From Bacteroidales bacterium UBA6397 (lineage in GTDB: Bacteria > Bacteroidota > Bacteroidia > Bacteroidales > UBA932), in assembly GCA_002439875.1 (NCBI GenBank), contig DJQB01000033.1:1-64000 (forward strand): a stretch of DNA of 64,000 bases. Reading direction: 5' to 3'. Made by a program: the position numbers and the translations under genes. Below are positions 1 to 9,659 of this stretch, in pieces. Numbering within the stretch: position 1 is the first letter of the stretch; each line of letters begins with the position of its first letter. The notes under the pieces were generated by a model that saw nothing but the letters and a program-made list of their open reading frames with translations, ran no database searches and was not told the DNA's origin.

Positions 1-89
1 TATAATTCATCGAACTCACGTTATCTTAATGCTGATTCCGAGCATAAAGACAATCCTATTTTTGGAGAGAATCTGTTTTTACTTAACTT

Positions 90-1247
90 TCAATCAAGAT
101 GATTTCTCAAAATATGCCCTTCCTTGACCCAAATGGCAGGATGGCCATCCCGATCAAAAGAACTAATCGCCAGTATGGTACTGTCATTCAAAAGCATAAT
201 GGAATTCCATTTCCCGCTTCTGTTTTCCGGGACCTCGAATGGACGGGAACGTTTCGTGAAATTTCTGGCGCAGGAATCGCCTATGGCGACTTCCATGCAT
301 GACAACTCCCGATCATGGCCACGTTTTTCATTTGTCTGATAACTGATCACAGCCTCCCCGCTTGGCAGTTTGAGCAAATAAGGCGCACCCATATAAATGG
401 AGTTCGGGACATCATCTATCAAAGCCTTGTTTCTATTCGTCGAGTTCCCGTACACAGGAATATTCCAATTGTCAGACAGAGATGTCCTTAAAGTATATGG
501 TTTGAAATCTCCGTCATGATTGTCTTCTATGACCAGAACAATGTCTCCACCGAATATCGCGGCAACAGGCATACCGTCACGATGGTTCTTCCGAAATGAA
601 ATCGTCCGCGGTTTTGCAGTCCATGTGCCACCATTGTCATTAGACTCCAAAAGAGAGATTTCCTGTTCGTCCGATTCCCGGTATGGAGACTCATTCGCAA
701 AATACAATTGCAGTGTACCGTCCGGTAACTGTAGGAAGGACGGTTCCCAGCAACCATCCTTGAAAAAAGTTCCTGCCTCATATAGGACTCGAGGCGATTC
801 CCAAGTAAGGCCATTGTCAAAACTGCGGCTGACCGCTATTGAATATGGAGACACCCCTTGCGAGACAGGTCTATAGTTAGCACCACAGACAAGAATGCCA
901 TTATCCAAGGCAATAATTTCCGCATTTGCTGCGTTCACCAATGTACCCGATTCAAATTTACGTGGAAATACTACCCTATCTTCACTCCAAGTATGACAGT
1001 CATCGCTATAAGACACAGCCACATTACCATGCAAATCCTCGAAAGCCATCCAAAAGCGCCCGTCCGCACACCGTATGATCCTGGCATAAGTACCACTTTC
1101 CTTGATTTTTCTTTCCGTCACTTCATCCCAAACTATTCTTACACCATCCAAAGGAGGCGCTGCGCGTCTTCCTGGAAACATGGCGCAGCCTTCGGAAAAT
1201 AAAAGAGACGTAAGGATGAAAAAACTAAACAGTCGGGACATGGTCAT
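90..1247 (-). CDS. BNR-repeat (sialidase-superfamily) lipoprotein, last gene of the D-arabinan operon
   Basis: A secreted six-bladed-propeller type protein of about 385 residues. Asp-box (BNR) motifs are visible as SDDCHTW, SFDNGLTW and SNDNGGTW, the usual blade turns of sialidase-superfamily and GH93-like proteins. The N-terminus is hydrophobic and ends in SEGC, a plausible lipobox, so it is probably membrane anchored. I start it at 1247, where the ATG lies in the local GAATATG start context; an ATG at 1241 is as plausible, and an upstream in-frame start at 1304 would add 19 charged residues before the signal peptide. It follows the DUF4185-like lipoprotein gene by about 70 bp. In this context it may be an accessory glycosidase or glycan-binding protein, but no family-specific catalytic set was recognised, so the substrate is unknown. 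Confidence 0.7.
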   Translation of the reverse strand: MTMSRLFSFFILTSLLFSEGCAMFPGRRAAPPLDGVRIVWDEVTERKIKESGTYARIIRCADGRFWMAFEDLHGNVAVSYSDDCHTWSEDRVVFPRKFESGTLVNAANAEIIALDNGILVCGANYRPVSQGVSPYSIAVSRSFDNGLTWESPRVLYEAGTFFKDGCWEPSFLQLPDGTLQLYFANESPYRESDEQEISLLESNDNGGTWTAKPRTISFRKNHRDGMPVAAIFGGDIVLVIEDNHDGDFKPYTLRTSLSDNWNIPVYGNSTNRNKALIDDVPNSIYMGAPYLLKLPSGEAVISYQTNEKRGHDRELSCMEVAIGDSCARNFTKRSRPFEVPENRSGKWNSIMLLNDSTILAISSFDRDGHPAIWVKEGHILRNHLD

Positions 1248-1316
1248 ATTCCTATAAGAATAGAATTGGGGTTGGCCCAGGAATTTCTTTTCGGCCACCC
1301 CCAACTAAACAAACAT

Positions 1317-3533
1317 TTATAGTCTTGTCGCCAAGATCAGAACATTACCTTGCTCATCCACCCCAAGGACTTCTGGTGCGGTGAGGATTCCGGTCTTGTC
1401 ATCATCCGTAAGGATCTTTTCACCTGACCAGAAGCCTTCCGGAGAATCAGAATCCCTATAGACCAAGCCGCAATGCTTATTGGAACGATAGATGAGCATC
1501 CATCTTCCAAACTTGGCGTTCCAGACCAGAGACGGTTCCGAAATATCCCCGACTGTGATCAGGGCGTCCCCTCCTACAGAAGATTCTTCCACGGCCTCAT
1601 ATTCATTGCCGGTCCAATACTCGTAAGACAACGGCGAGGTGAAATCATTTCCGTCAGAGGCTCTGGCTACAAAGAAATTCTTATACCAGTCGTTTGACCT
1701 TCCTGGTTCTGAGCCAATGATGTACGTGTAGCCATCCTTGCGCGCCACCCCGGCCTGTGCGAACTTGCCGTTTGCCATCCAGAAAGCGTCTCCGCAGGAA
1801 GACCAGGTCTTGCCATCATCCGTCGAAACAAGGAATCCTGTCCGGGATGTCTTCCAGCTGTCCACACTTGCTTCCTCCGTTGTGGAGAAATAGTGCATGT
1901 ACAGCTTTTCCGAGTCGCGGATCACGGCATCCGGGACGATGGACAACTCACCGGCCGCCAAGGCAGAGATCTCGCTTATGCTCCCTTTGCTCTTTATGAA
2001 TTTGGAAATCGTCATATTCCCGTCAAAGGAATCATTCTCCGTGCACGCGACAGCGGTGCTATACTTCACACCATTTATAACCGGATTGGAGAAACAGAAC
2101 GTGATCTTGCCGTCAGCGCATTTCCATGCGACCACCTTTCCGAAAGACTTGACCTCGTCGAATGTGGCGTTGCTCACGGACGCGACATGATCTACCGAGA
2201 GTGTCACCATCGATTTCATATCGTAGCCTTTTGGAATAACCCTGACATCATCCACTGAGATGAACGCCCCGGGATCTCCCCATAGTCCGGCAAAGACATC
2301 ACCATAGAAATTAGCACCTGTGTTGAACTCCTTATCCACATAGACCCATTGCGTGTCCTCCTCATAGTCTGACCAGGAATCCGGACCGACGCCTCCTCGT
2401 TCAACTCCGATGTTGGCAGGGAAAAGACGGACTCCGTTATAGGCGTGCGGTGTCCCGGCCATTCCGTACATTGAGTAGACGTAATCCGTGTTCTTTCTGA
2501 ATCCGACGCATTGGGTGTACAATTCCAACCACACGCCAGGAATGGCATTGTCCAATCTCCACCCATAGAAACCGGTACGTCCGGCGATTCTTGCCACTGC
2601 TGGATTGATGCCTTTCCAACTTGACCTCGCACCTATGGCCATGTCCGGACAGTCTTCGAAACTTGGATCAGAAAGGATGTTGAAATCAGCTTCCGAGAAA
2701 GAAGCCTTGAGAACGACGGCGCCGGAAACCGACGTAGGATTCGGATTCACAGCCTCTTTCAGTTCAAGTCCTGTCATTTTCTCAAGCTCGACGATCTCAC
2801 CGGGCTTGGTCTCCATCGCCGGAACGGTAATCTCACACCTTGAGTCATTCTCATCGGACACACTGACAACAAGCCCCTCGGACAGCGTCTGCGGGATAGT
2901 CGCCACATAGTACACGCCTGACAGATTCTCACCGGTCAAAGTCACTTTGGACGAACCATCTGGTCTGGCACTGATCTCAGGCTCGCTGAAAAGCCCTATC
3001 GAGCAGCCTCCGGAAATGACCTCCTCACCCTTGGCTGAGATCTGGACAGACACTACGTTATAACCCTCAGCAGAAATGTCAAGTTTCAGAATAGCCGGCA
3101 TTAGTCGGAAATCCATTTCCGACATAGGTGATTCCGAGTATCCAGCCATCAACAGATAATTGTTGTTGATGCCGTCTTCTACCGCCACCTGGGAAGATGG
3201 TATCTCCACATTGACTTTACCGCCATATCTGGACAAACCTTCGTGGTAAGGTCTAAGTCCCATGTAAGCCGTAGCCTTCACGTTTGCGGTTCCCGAAAAC
3301 CTCGCCACATCGCCAGACCCAGTTGCTGTGAACTTATGGTTAGCCTTGCCATCGAAAACAGAGACAGCGTCGCCCTCTTTCCAACTAATATCCAACTCCT
3401 CATGAGCCACGGAAGCATCAAACGCCACTTCCTGATAGTCAGCGACGAGGTCTGAATCATTATCGCTCTCCGTACAAGCGGTGAGAACAGCAAGCATCAC
3501 CGCCGGAAGCATATATTCGTAAACTTTTTTCAT
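1317..3533 (-). CDS. Divergent DUF4185 (GH183-like) surface lipoprotein with fimbrillin-like and CBM-like domains
   Basis: A 738-residue lipoprotein. The signal peptide ends in VLTAC (Cys20), followed by acidic TESDNDSD, which resembles the Bacteroidota surface-export signal. Residues about 30-250 look like a fimbrillin/BACON-type beta domain, 285-435 like a jelly-roll carbohydrate-binding module (ILSDPSFED, then ISVDDVRV), and 450-738 align by eye with the DUF4185 protein encoded at 17178 (shared pattern YxHY, FLVSTDDGKTW versus LYKSTNGGNDW, then KFAQAGV versus NFGQCGY). The FGDTF motif of that enzyme is here FSNPV, so an acidic residue is lost. It occupies the slot where loci of this type carry a surface glycan-binding protein. 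I infer a binding protein derived from an endo-D-arabinanase, or a highly diverged enzyme. Confidence 0.75.
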   Translation of the reverse strand: MKKVYEYMLPAVMLAVLTACTESDNDSDLVADYQEVAFDASVAHEELDISWKEGDAVSVFDGKANHKFTATGSGDVARFSGTANVKATAYMGLRPYHEGLSRYGGKVNVEIPSSQVAVEDGINNNYLLMAGYSESPMSEMDFRLMPAILKLDISAEGYNVVSVQISAKGEEVISGGCSIGLFSEPEISARPDGSSKVTLTGENLSGVYYVATIPQTLSEGLVVSVSDENDSRCEITVPAMETKPGEIVELEKMTGLELKEAVNPNPTSVSGAVVLKASFSEADFNILSDPSFEDCPDMAIGARSSWKGINPAVARIAGRTGFYGWRLDNAIPGVWLELYTQCVGFRKNTDYVYSMYGMAGTPHAYNGVRLFPANIGVERGGVGPDSWSDYEEDTQWVYVDKEFNTGANFYGDVFAGLWGDPGAFISVDDVRVIPKGYDMKSMVTLSVDHVASVSNATFDEVKSFGKVVAWKCADGKITFCFSNPVINGVKYSTAVACTENDSFDGNMTISKFIKSKGSISEISALAAGELSIVPDAVIRDSEKLYMHYFSTTEEASVDSWKTSRTGFLVSTDDGKTWSSCGDAFWMANGKFAQAGVARKDGYTYIIGSEPGRSNDWYKNFFVARASDGNDFTSPLSYEYWTGNEYEAVEESSVGGDALITVGDISEPSLVWNAKFGRWMLIYRSNKHCGLVYRDSDSPEGFWSGEKILTDDDKTGILTAPEVLGVDEQGNVLILATRL

Positions 3534-3553
3534 TTATAGATCTTTTAGAAAAA

Positions 3554-5197
3554 TTATCTGGAGTCAGCGTCAGCGAATCGTCCCAAAGCCGTGTAACGCT
3601 TCTCATAAACACTCTGATAGAACCTGTTGCGGTCCATGTCCGGTTCATACCGGCGGCCTTCTGGCGCCTTCATGGCCCGCTGCGCACAGGCCACATCTGG
3701 GTATATTCCCGCTACGGTGGCGGCGAACATCGCAGCGCCCAAAGCACAAGCCTGTTCACAAGACACAACGGTGATAGGCATCCCCAGCACATCCGACAAT
3801 GTCTGCATCACGAAAGCGGATTTCTGAGAGATTCCCCCGATGGCCCTTACCGACCTTATCGCTATCCCCTCGGAAGCGAATCTTTCGGTTATGGCCTTGG
3901 AGCCAAATGCGGTAGCCTCGATCAATGCCTTATAGACCATAGGCGCGGAGGTCCCGAGAGTGAGTCCGGCGATCGCACCTTTGACATTCTGGTCAGAATC
4001 CGGAGTTCGTCGCCCGTTCATCCAGTCCAATGCCAGAGCCGAAGATTCAGAATCTTTAACTCTCATGGCCTCTTTCTCCAGCATTGGCAGAATGGCTGAT
4101 TTCAGTTCTTCAGCTTTCTCCGGCAGCATTTTCTCCACTGGCCACAGCAGAAGTTTCCGGAACCAGGCGTAGATGTCTCCGAACGCGGCCTGTCCTGCCT
4201 CGAACCCGACAAGACCAGGAAGCACGGACCCATCCACTTGACCGCAGATGCCTTTAAGGCATCTGTCGCAGATTTCCTCCGGACGGCACACAAGGATGTC
4301 GCATGTGGATGTACCCATAATCCGGACGAGGGTGTCCGGGGATATCGAAGCCCCGACAGCGCCGACATGCGCGTCAATCACACCGACACCAACCTTCGTG
4401 GATTCTGGCAGTCCCAACTCAACGGCAAGGTCAGCCCTTACGGTTCCGACGCAGACATCAGCGGTGAAAGTGTCCTGCCCCAGAAGATTTCGCATCCTGC
4501 CAAGCGCCGGGTCGAGTTCATTCAGGAACCCTTCTGACGGGAAGCCATTCCACTTCGCATTCCACATGGCCTTATGTCCAGCCGCGCAACGGCTTCTCTT
4601 TATACTTTCAGGAGCCGTGCTCCCGACAACCCAGGCCGGCATCCAATCGCAATGTTCAATCCATGAATATGCAACCGAAGAGATTTTCTCATTCGTCCTA
4701 AGAATATGGAGCACCTTGGACCAAGCCCATTCCGGTGAATATATTCCTCCAGAATATGCGGTATAATCTATCTCTGCACATTTAGAAAGAGCATTGATCT
4801 CATCGGCTTCCTTTCTGGCCGTGTGGTCTTTCCACAGAACAAACATCGCATCAGGCTCCTCGCAGAATTCCGGCAGCAACGAAAGCGGAGTTCCTTCAGC
4901 GTCAACCAATACAGGTGTGCTGGCGGTAGTGTCAAAAGAAAGTCCCTTGACATCTTCCATAACGTCTTTACCCACCTTTGATGCTATTCCTGAAATTACC
5001 CTTTTGAATGATTCAATATAGTCGGCCGGATGCTGCCTGTACATGTCTTTCGCCGGATCGCAATATTTACCGGCCGCCCATCTTGGATATTCACAAGAAG
5101 ACTCCGCAAGACATTTCCCATCGGCGGCATCCATAAGGATCGCCCGACAGGAGTCCGTACCATAGTCAACTCCTATGACGTAATTCTTATTGTCCAT
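3554..5197 (-). CDS. araB: FGGY-family ribulokinase (AraB-like)
   Basis: A 547-residue carbohydrate kinase of the FGGY family, length typical of L-ribulokinase. The N-terminal phosphate-binding strand GVDYGTDSCRAILMD and the central GAVGASISPD, MGTSTCD region are the AraB-type signatures. Known AraB enzymes phosphorylate D-ribulose as well as L-ribulose at O5. Its start overlaps the end of the permease gene by 11 bp, so translation is probably coupled. With the upstream isomerase it can take D-arabinose to D-ribulose and then to D-ribulose-5-phosphate, entering the pentose phosphate pathway directly. An L-fuculokinase role is less likely because no fuculose-phosphate aldolase gene is present. 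The gene symbol reflects family, not proven substrate. Confidence 0.85.
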   Translation of the reverse strand: MDNKNYVIGVDYGTDSCRAILMDAADGKCLAESSCEYPRWAAGKYCDPAKDMYRQHPADYIESFKRVISGIASKVGKDVMEDVKGLSFDTTASTPVLVDAEGTPLSLLPEFCEEPDAMFVLWKDHTARKEADEINALSKCAEIDYTAYSGGIYSPEWAWSKVLHILRTNEKISSVAYSWIEHCDWMPAWVVGSTAPESIKRSRCAAGHKAMWNAKWNGFPSEGFLNELDPALGRMRNLLGQDTFTADVCVGTVRADLAVELGLPESTKVGVGVIDAHVGAVGASISPDTLVRIMGTSTCDILVCRPEEICDRCLKGICGQVDGSVLPGLVGFEAGQAAFGDIYAWFRKLLLWPVEKMLPEKAEELKSAILPMLEKEAMRVKDSESSALALDWMNGRRTPDSDQNVKGAIAGLTLGTSAPMVYKALIEATAFGSKAITERFASEGIAIRSVRAIGGISQKSAFVMQTLSDVLGMPITVVSCEQACALGAAMFAATVAGIYPDVACAQRAMKAPEGRRYEPDMDRNRFYQSVYEKRYTALGRFADADSR

Positions 5198-6626
5198 CTG
5201 TCATCAGTTTTTCTTGTCTCTTACAGAATACGGCGGCATAATACAAGATTACGACGAATGCGATGGCCGGAACGATGTAAGCCGTGGCTATGCTGCCGGA
5301 CTGATCCGAAAGAATGCCCTCTATCTGGGTCAGGACAGACGCTCCGGCAATGGCCATGACCATTCCGGAGCCACCAAGTTTGGTGTCCTCTCCAAGCCCA
5401 CGGATTCCGAATCCATAGATTGTAGGGAACATCAACGAAAGGCATCCCGAAATCCCCATAAGGCAATACACTCCGAAGAATCCGGTTCCGAACACGGTTC
5501 CAAGGCAGCACAGGACTCCCAGGGCGGCGACGGTCGCGAGCATCTTTCTCGGATGGAACCACTTCATAAGCCACGTGCAAACAAAACGGGACACCACAAA
5601 CAAGATTAACGACATGATGTAATATGTCGCACCTGCCTGCTCCGCGGTTCTCGGGAGAAGCGCGTCAAGTCCCACGGTCTCACACACGGCGTAAAAGCCT
5701 TTCGCCACAGGTTCCACATTTCTCAAAGCCGCTATAATCTGTGCGGAAGAGGCATCGGCGCCCAGAGACGAGATGATCGTGTCGAAATGAAGGTTATGCA
5801 TGGCATATCTTATCACATAAGACCACACCGCTATCTGCGCTCCGATGTCAAAGAACTGTGCGACTACTCCCCACACATAGTTCTTGTTTTTCACAAGCCG
5901 TTTGACCGAGGCTTTGAAGTCAAGAGAACCGCCTTCTTTGAGATTCGGCATTTTTGTCAGCGCTATTGCCAGCAGGATCACCAACATCACACATCCAAGG
6001 ATTACATACGTGTTGGTGACCGAATTGAGCTCGGCGGCCTGAACTGCGGCCAAGTCGGCGTCAGACATCGCAGCCCTTTCCGAAGCCGTCAGGGTGTTAA
6101 GACGGGACAGAATGAAAATCTGTGAAAGGACCACACCGGTTATCGCTCCGAAAGGATTGAACGACTGGGCGAAATTAAGTCGCCTTGTGGCAGTCTCCTC
6201 TGGTCCTATCGCACAGACATAGGAGTTCGTGGATGTCTCCAGAATCGACAGCCCCGCAAACAAGACCAGAATGGCGGCAAGGAACATAATGTAGCCGATC
6301 TCATTGTTGGCGACAGCCACCTTTGAGGAAGGATAGAACATAAAGGTGCCCAAGGCATACAATGCAAGTCCAAGCATGACACCTGACTTATATGAATATT
6401 TTTTTATGAATATAGCCCCAGGAACAGCGAAGCATCCGTAGCCCAGCAGATAGCAAACGACCTGAATCCACGCTGTCTTAGAGTCTGAAAAGCTCATAAT
6501 CCGCTTGAATACAGCCAGCATCGTATCTGTCAGATTGTTCGGCACGGCCCATGCGAAGAATAGGACCGTCAGCAATATAAATGGCCAGACAATACCTTTG
6601 GGTACCAACCTGTTATTGTTTTCCAT
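5187..6626 (-). CDS. fucP: FucP-type MFS sugar:H+ symporter
   Basis: A 479-residue, roughly twelve-helix inner-membrane transporter of the fucose permease branch of the major facilitator superfamily. The opening helix FFAWAVPNNLTDTML and the motif FAGLSILETSTNSYV are characteristic. E. coli FucP carries L-fucose and also accepts D-arabinose, which shares its stereochemistry, so uptake of D-arabinose released in the periplasm is the expected role. The gene starts 9 bp after the DUF6786-like gene and its end overlaps the kinase start, placing it in the same operon. Confidence 0.87.
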   Translation of the reverse strand: MENNNRLVPKGIVWPFILLTVLFFAWAVPNNLTDTMLAVFKRIMSFSDSKTAWIQVVCYLLGYGCFAVPGAIFIKKYSYKSGVMLGLALYALGTFMFYPSSKVAVANNEIGYIMFLAAILVLFAGLSILETSTNSYVCAIGPEETATRRLNFAQSFNPFGAITGVVLSQIFILSRLNTLTASERAAMSDADLAAVQAAELNSVTNTYVILGCVMLVILLAIALTKMPNLKEGGSLDFKASVKRLVKNKNYVWGVVAQFFDIGAQIAVWSYVIRYAMHNLHFDTIISSLGADASSAQIIAALRNVEPVAKGFYAVCETVGLDALLPRTAEQAGATYYIMSLILFVVSRFVCTWLMKWFHPRKMLATVAALGVLCCLGTVFGTGFFGVYCLMGISGCLSLMFPTIYGFGIRGLGEDTKLGGSGMVMAIAGASVLTQIEGILSDQSGSIATAYIVPAIAFVVILYYAAVFCKRQEKLMTDGQ

Positions 6627-6635
6627 TGCCTTCGC

Positions 6636-7850
6636 TTATTTAGAGAATTTGTTCGCGACCACATCCAGATCCACTCCGAACACCTTCTCTGCGACGGAGG
6701 ACAGACGATCATGAGCACCCTCGATGTGAATGGTATATTGAACATGGGTCAGAGACTCGCCGGGAGCCAGATTCGCCGCAGGAGAAGATGTCTCGACCTC
6801 GTAGAACGGCCCCTGTACGAATCCGGTCTCAGTAGGCCCGTCGTTGTAGGAATTGATGACATCACCGGAGAACGGATTCTCCTGTTCGCCCCATTGACCG
6901 TTCACATAGTCAGCATGCCCCTCTGGTACAGTGTATTTCAGGATATTCAATACCCCGGCCTTGGAATCATAACTTCCGCAGATATCTTTGGCGCTGCCCT
7001 CTGGAAGGCCAATCTTTGCCCTGTATTCCCCATCGATCTTGAAATATGCCACGCCGCCTTCAAGGACAAGACGGTCGGCCGGGACTTTCCCGAAATATTC
7101 ATCATTCACTTTTTTCCCGCTGAATCCCTCATCATAAGGGATGAACACCGTGGTGGTAGGAGTAGGATTGAATGTGGACAGCAGCCAGACAGACGGCATT
7201 CCGGTCTCTTTTGTCCATGCGAAATCACCGTTGTTGCGCATCACGTTTTCCGTTTTGTAGGCTACCGTGTTCACCCCATCCGGAATCTTCACACCCAACA
7301 AAGTCTCCAGATCATTCTTGTCCAACATTGATATGATCCTGCGCACTCCCATCGCAAACTCGATGTCCGAGGCGTTTCTCACCTTGAAGTCCTTGACGAA
7401 CACCACTTCAGATTCCGACTGTCTCTCAATATCATAGGCGTCCGTGTCGATCGGAGCCGGAACTTTCCAGTTCTCATAAACTTGCTCGTCTCCCCTCTTG
7501 AAGTAATACGAGAAAGGCCCACCTTCCGGACCAATCCAGAAACGTTCCTCACCGCCAAAAGGATTAAATTGAGGGCTCACCTTGCCCGCCTCTATGAATT
7601 TATAGTTTATCCAGCCGTAACTCTTGCCATCCAATCCGTCCGCGGTGGAAGTCATCACCCTACCCTGATATTCCGGGACAGCAAGCAGTCTGGATCTTCC
7701 GTCCACGCTTTCCAACTCTACTGTAGAAATCTCATGTCTAGCGAAGAACGCCAGATCATAACCGTAAGTACCCATTTTATATTCTTTGTCACAACAGCAA
7801 CAACCGCACATCATGGCTGCGGCCATCGCCCAAAATGCAATTCTGTTCAT
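6636..7850 (-). CDS. DUF6786-like lipoprotein
   Basis: A 404-residue exported protein. The N-terminus has a short hydrophobic segment ending in MMCGCCCC, so the mature protein is probably lipidated. The body resembles the Bacteroidota DUF6786 family, which has an aldose-epimerase-like beta-sandwich look (GYDLAFFARH, NPFGGEERFWIGPEGG, later FSGDVINSYNDGP). The ATG sits inside GAATATG. It lies 6 bp after the isomerase gene in the same operon. A mutarotase-like or binding role for the pentose is possible but is inference; no catalytic residues can be assigned from sequence alone. Confidence 0.6.
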   Translation of the reverse strand: MNRIAFWAMAAAMMCGCCCCDKEYKMGTYGYDLAFFARHEISTVELESVDGRSRLLAVPEYQGRVMTSTADGLDGKSYGWINYKFIEAGKVSPQFNPFGGEERFWIGPEGGPFSYYFKRGDEQVYENWKVPAPIDTDAYDIERQSESEVVFVKDFKVRNASDIEFAMGVRRIISMLDKNDLETLLGVKIPDGVNTVAYKTENVMRNNGDFAWTKETGMPSVWLLSTFNPTPTTTVFIPYDEGFSGKKVNDEYFGKVPADRLVLEGGVAYFKIDGEYRAKIGLPEGSAKDICGSYDSKAGVLNILKYTVPEGHADYVNGQWGEQENPFSGDVINSYNDGPTETGFVQGPFYEVETSSPAANLAPGESLTHVQYTIHIEGAHDRLSSVAEKVFGVDLDVVANKFSK

Positions 7851-7856
7851 ATTCTG

Positions 7857-9632
7857 TTACTTGTAAAGAGGGCCATAGGCCTGACATGCGCGGAAGTCAG
7901 CGGTTTCTGTCTCCATTCCAAAGGCATCCCACGCCGAAGGACGGTATACCTGGTCCGGATCCACATTATGCATACAGACAGGGATCCTCAACATCGAGGC
8001 AAGCGTGATCATGTCCGCACCAACATGTCCATAGCTGATGGCGCCATGATTGGCTCCCCACTTGTTCATAACAGTCCAGACGTCCTTGAACGCACCTTCG
8101 CCAGTCAATCTTGGAGTGAAGAAAGTGGACGGCCATGTCGGATCGGTACGCTTGGAGATGATCTTGAAGGCCTCAGGGTCGATGTCCACAGTCCAGCCCT
8201 CAGCTATCTGAAGGACTGGCCCGAGTTCCTTTATGAGATTCAAGCGGCACATGGTCACAGGCATTCCGCCTTTTGTGAGGAACTGGGAGGAGAATCCGCC
8301 TCCTCTCATATACTCTCTTCCGGAAGGATACCAAGTTGTGTTGTCCAGGCATTTGTCCACATCTTCCTGACTCATCTCCCAGAAATGTTTCATCTCAGGA
8401 TTCCCGTTTTCGTCTGCCATCTGGCCTGTTGCGTCAAGGGCGCATGAACCCGAGTTGATAAGATAGATGAATCCCGGAGCAGCGTCACCTGTCAGAGTCT
8501 TACCTGTAACCCGCTTGTAGGCCTCAGGAGACCAATAGGTCCTGACATCCGCGAAGATCTGTGCCCTGTTGGTGAGAAGATGCAGGAACAGCATCGTGGC
8601 GGCGTTAAGTGAATCATCCTCTGTGGCGAACGTGATCGGCTCCCGAATTCCGTTCCAGTCAAAGGAAGAGTTCAGAAGAGCCTCCGCGAAATCTCCGTCC
8701 GGTTTGAAGTCAGTCCATTGACGCTGACCCTGAAACCCGCCCGTGATCGCATTATGCCCAGCGGCTTCCTCCTCGAATCCCATGCGGGCCAGTTCTAGGT
8801 TACCATACATGAGATCCCTAAAGATCATCGCCATCTTTGTGACATAATCCCAGACCTCGTCAAGTTTTTCCCTTGGGTAGCACAGGTGTTCCGGATTAAG
8901 GTCTTTCCCTTCATGGGACTTGCATTTTTTCCCGACCCACTCCTTCGCCTTCGCAAACTCTTCCTTGTCATAGATTCCAAGCTCGATTCTTCTTTGGATC
9001 TCGGAACAGTCCACATACTCGTTTCTCATCCCGAGATATTCCTGAAAGAAGTCTGGATTGACAGTCGAGCCGGCGATTCCCATCGACACCGAGCCTATGG
9101 CAAGATACGATTTGCCACGCATCTGCATCACGGCGACAGCGGCTCTGGCCCATCTTAAAAGTTTTTCCTCCACATCCGGGGTGATCCCGCTGTCTGTGAC
9201 ATCCTGCACATCATGTCCATATATACCAAAAGAAGGAAGCCCTTTCTGGTTGTGAGCAGCCAAAGCGCAGGCCAGATAGACCGCTCCCGGTCTTTCAGTT
9301 CCATTGAACCCCCAAATCGCCTTCGGCATGAGAGGATCCATGTCTATCGTCTCCGCCCCGTAGCACCAGCAAGGAGTCACAGAGATGACCGCTCCGACAT
9401 TGTCGCTCTTGAATTTCTCGGTCGCGGCGGCGGCTTCTGCGACGCCGCCGATCGTCGTGTCAGCGATAACGCATTGCACAGGCGTCCCATCGCTGTACCT
9501 CAGTTTCTCGCTGTAAAGTTCCGCAACACGTCTGGCCATGCCCATCGTCATGTCCTCCAATGATTCCCTGATGCCGCCTCTGCGTCCGTCTATGATCGGT
9601 CTGATCCCGATTTTTGGATAATTCGTTTTCAT
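7857..9632 (-). CDS. fucI: L-fucose / D-arabinose isomerase
   Basis: About 591 residues, full length for L-fucose isomerase. Recognisable conserved blocks are KIGIRPIIDGRRGGIRESLE at the N-terminus, TPCWCYGAETIDMD, GTERPGAVYLACALAAHNQKG and the IYGHDVQDV segment that carries metal-site residues. This enzyme interconverts L-fucose and L-fuculose or D-arabinose and D-ribulose in the cytoplasm using Mn2+. I prefer the start at 9632, whose ATG lies in GAATATG and gives a family-typical MKTNYPKIG N-terminus; an in-frame ATG at 9641 is the alternative. Position between susD and the permease and the absence of a fuculose-phosphate aldolase favour D-arabinose as the substrate here. Confidence 0.93.
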   Translation of the reverse strand: MKTNYPKIGIRPIIDGRRGGIRESLEDMTMGMARRVAELYSEKLRYSDGTPVQCVIADTTIGGVAEAAAATEKFKSDNVGAVISVTPCWCYGAETIDMDPLMPKAIWGFNGTERPGAVYLACALAAHNQKGLPSFGIYGHDVQDVTDSGITPDVEEKLLRWARAAVAVMQMRGKSYLAIGSVSMGIAGSTVNPDFFQEYLGMRNEYVDCSEIQRRIELGIYDKEEFAKAKEWVGKKCKSHEGKDLNPEHLCYPREKLDEVWDYVTKMAMIFRDLMYGNLELARMGFEEEAAGHNAITGGFQGQRQWTDFKPDGDFAEALLNSSFDWNGIREPITFATEDDSLNAATMLFLHLLTNRAQIFADVRTYWSPEAYKRVTGKTLTGDAAPGFIYLINSGSCALDATGQMADENGNPEMKHFWEMSQEDVDKCLDNTTWYPSGREYMRGGGFSSQFLTKGGMPVTMCRLNLIKELGPVLQIAEGWTVDIDPEAFKIISKRTDPTWPSTFFTPRLTGEGAFKDVWTVMNKWGANHGAISYGHVGADMITLASMLRIPVCMHNVDPDQVYRPSAWDAFGMETETADFRACQAYGPLYK

Positions 9633-9659
9633 ATTCACCATGATATTTATTTTATTTTT

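Noticed and set aside
7482..8447. Plus-strand open frame spanning two leftward genes
   Set aside because: It crosses the end of the isomerase gene and the start of the DUF6786-like gene, both well supported.
3554..9632. Reading the isomerase, permease and kinase as an L-fucose operon
   Set aside because: There is no fuculose-phosphate aldolase or fucosidase, the kinase is AraB-like, and the adjacent glycosidases are D-arabinan families.
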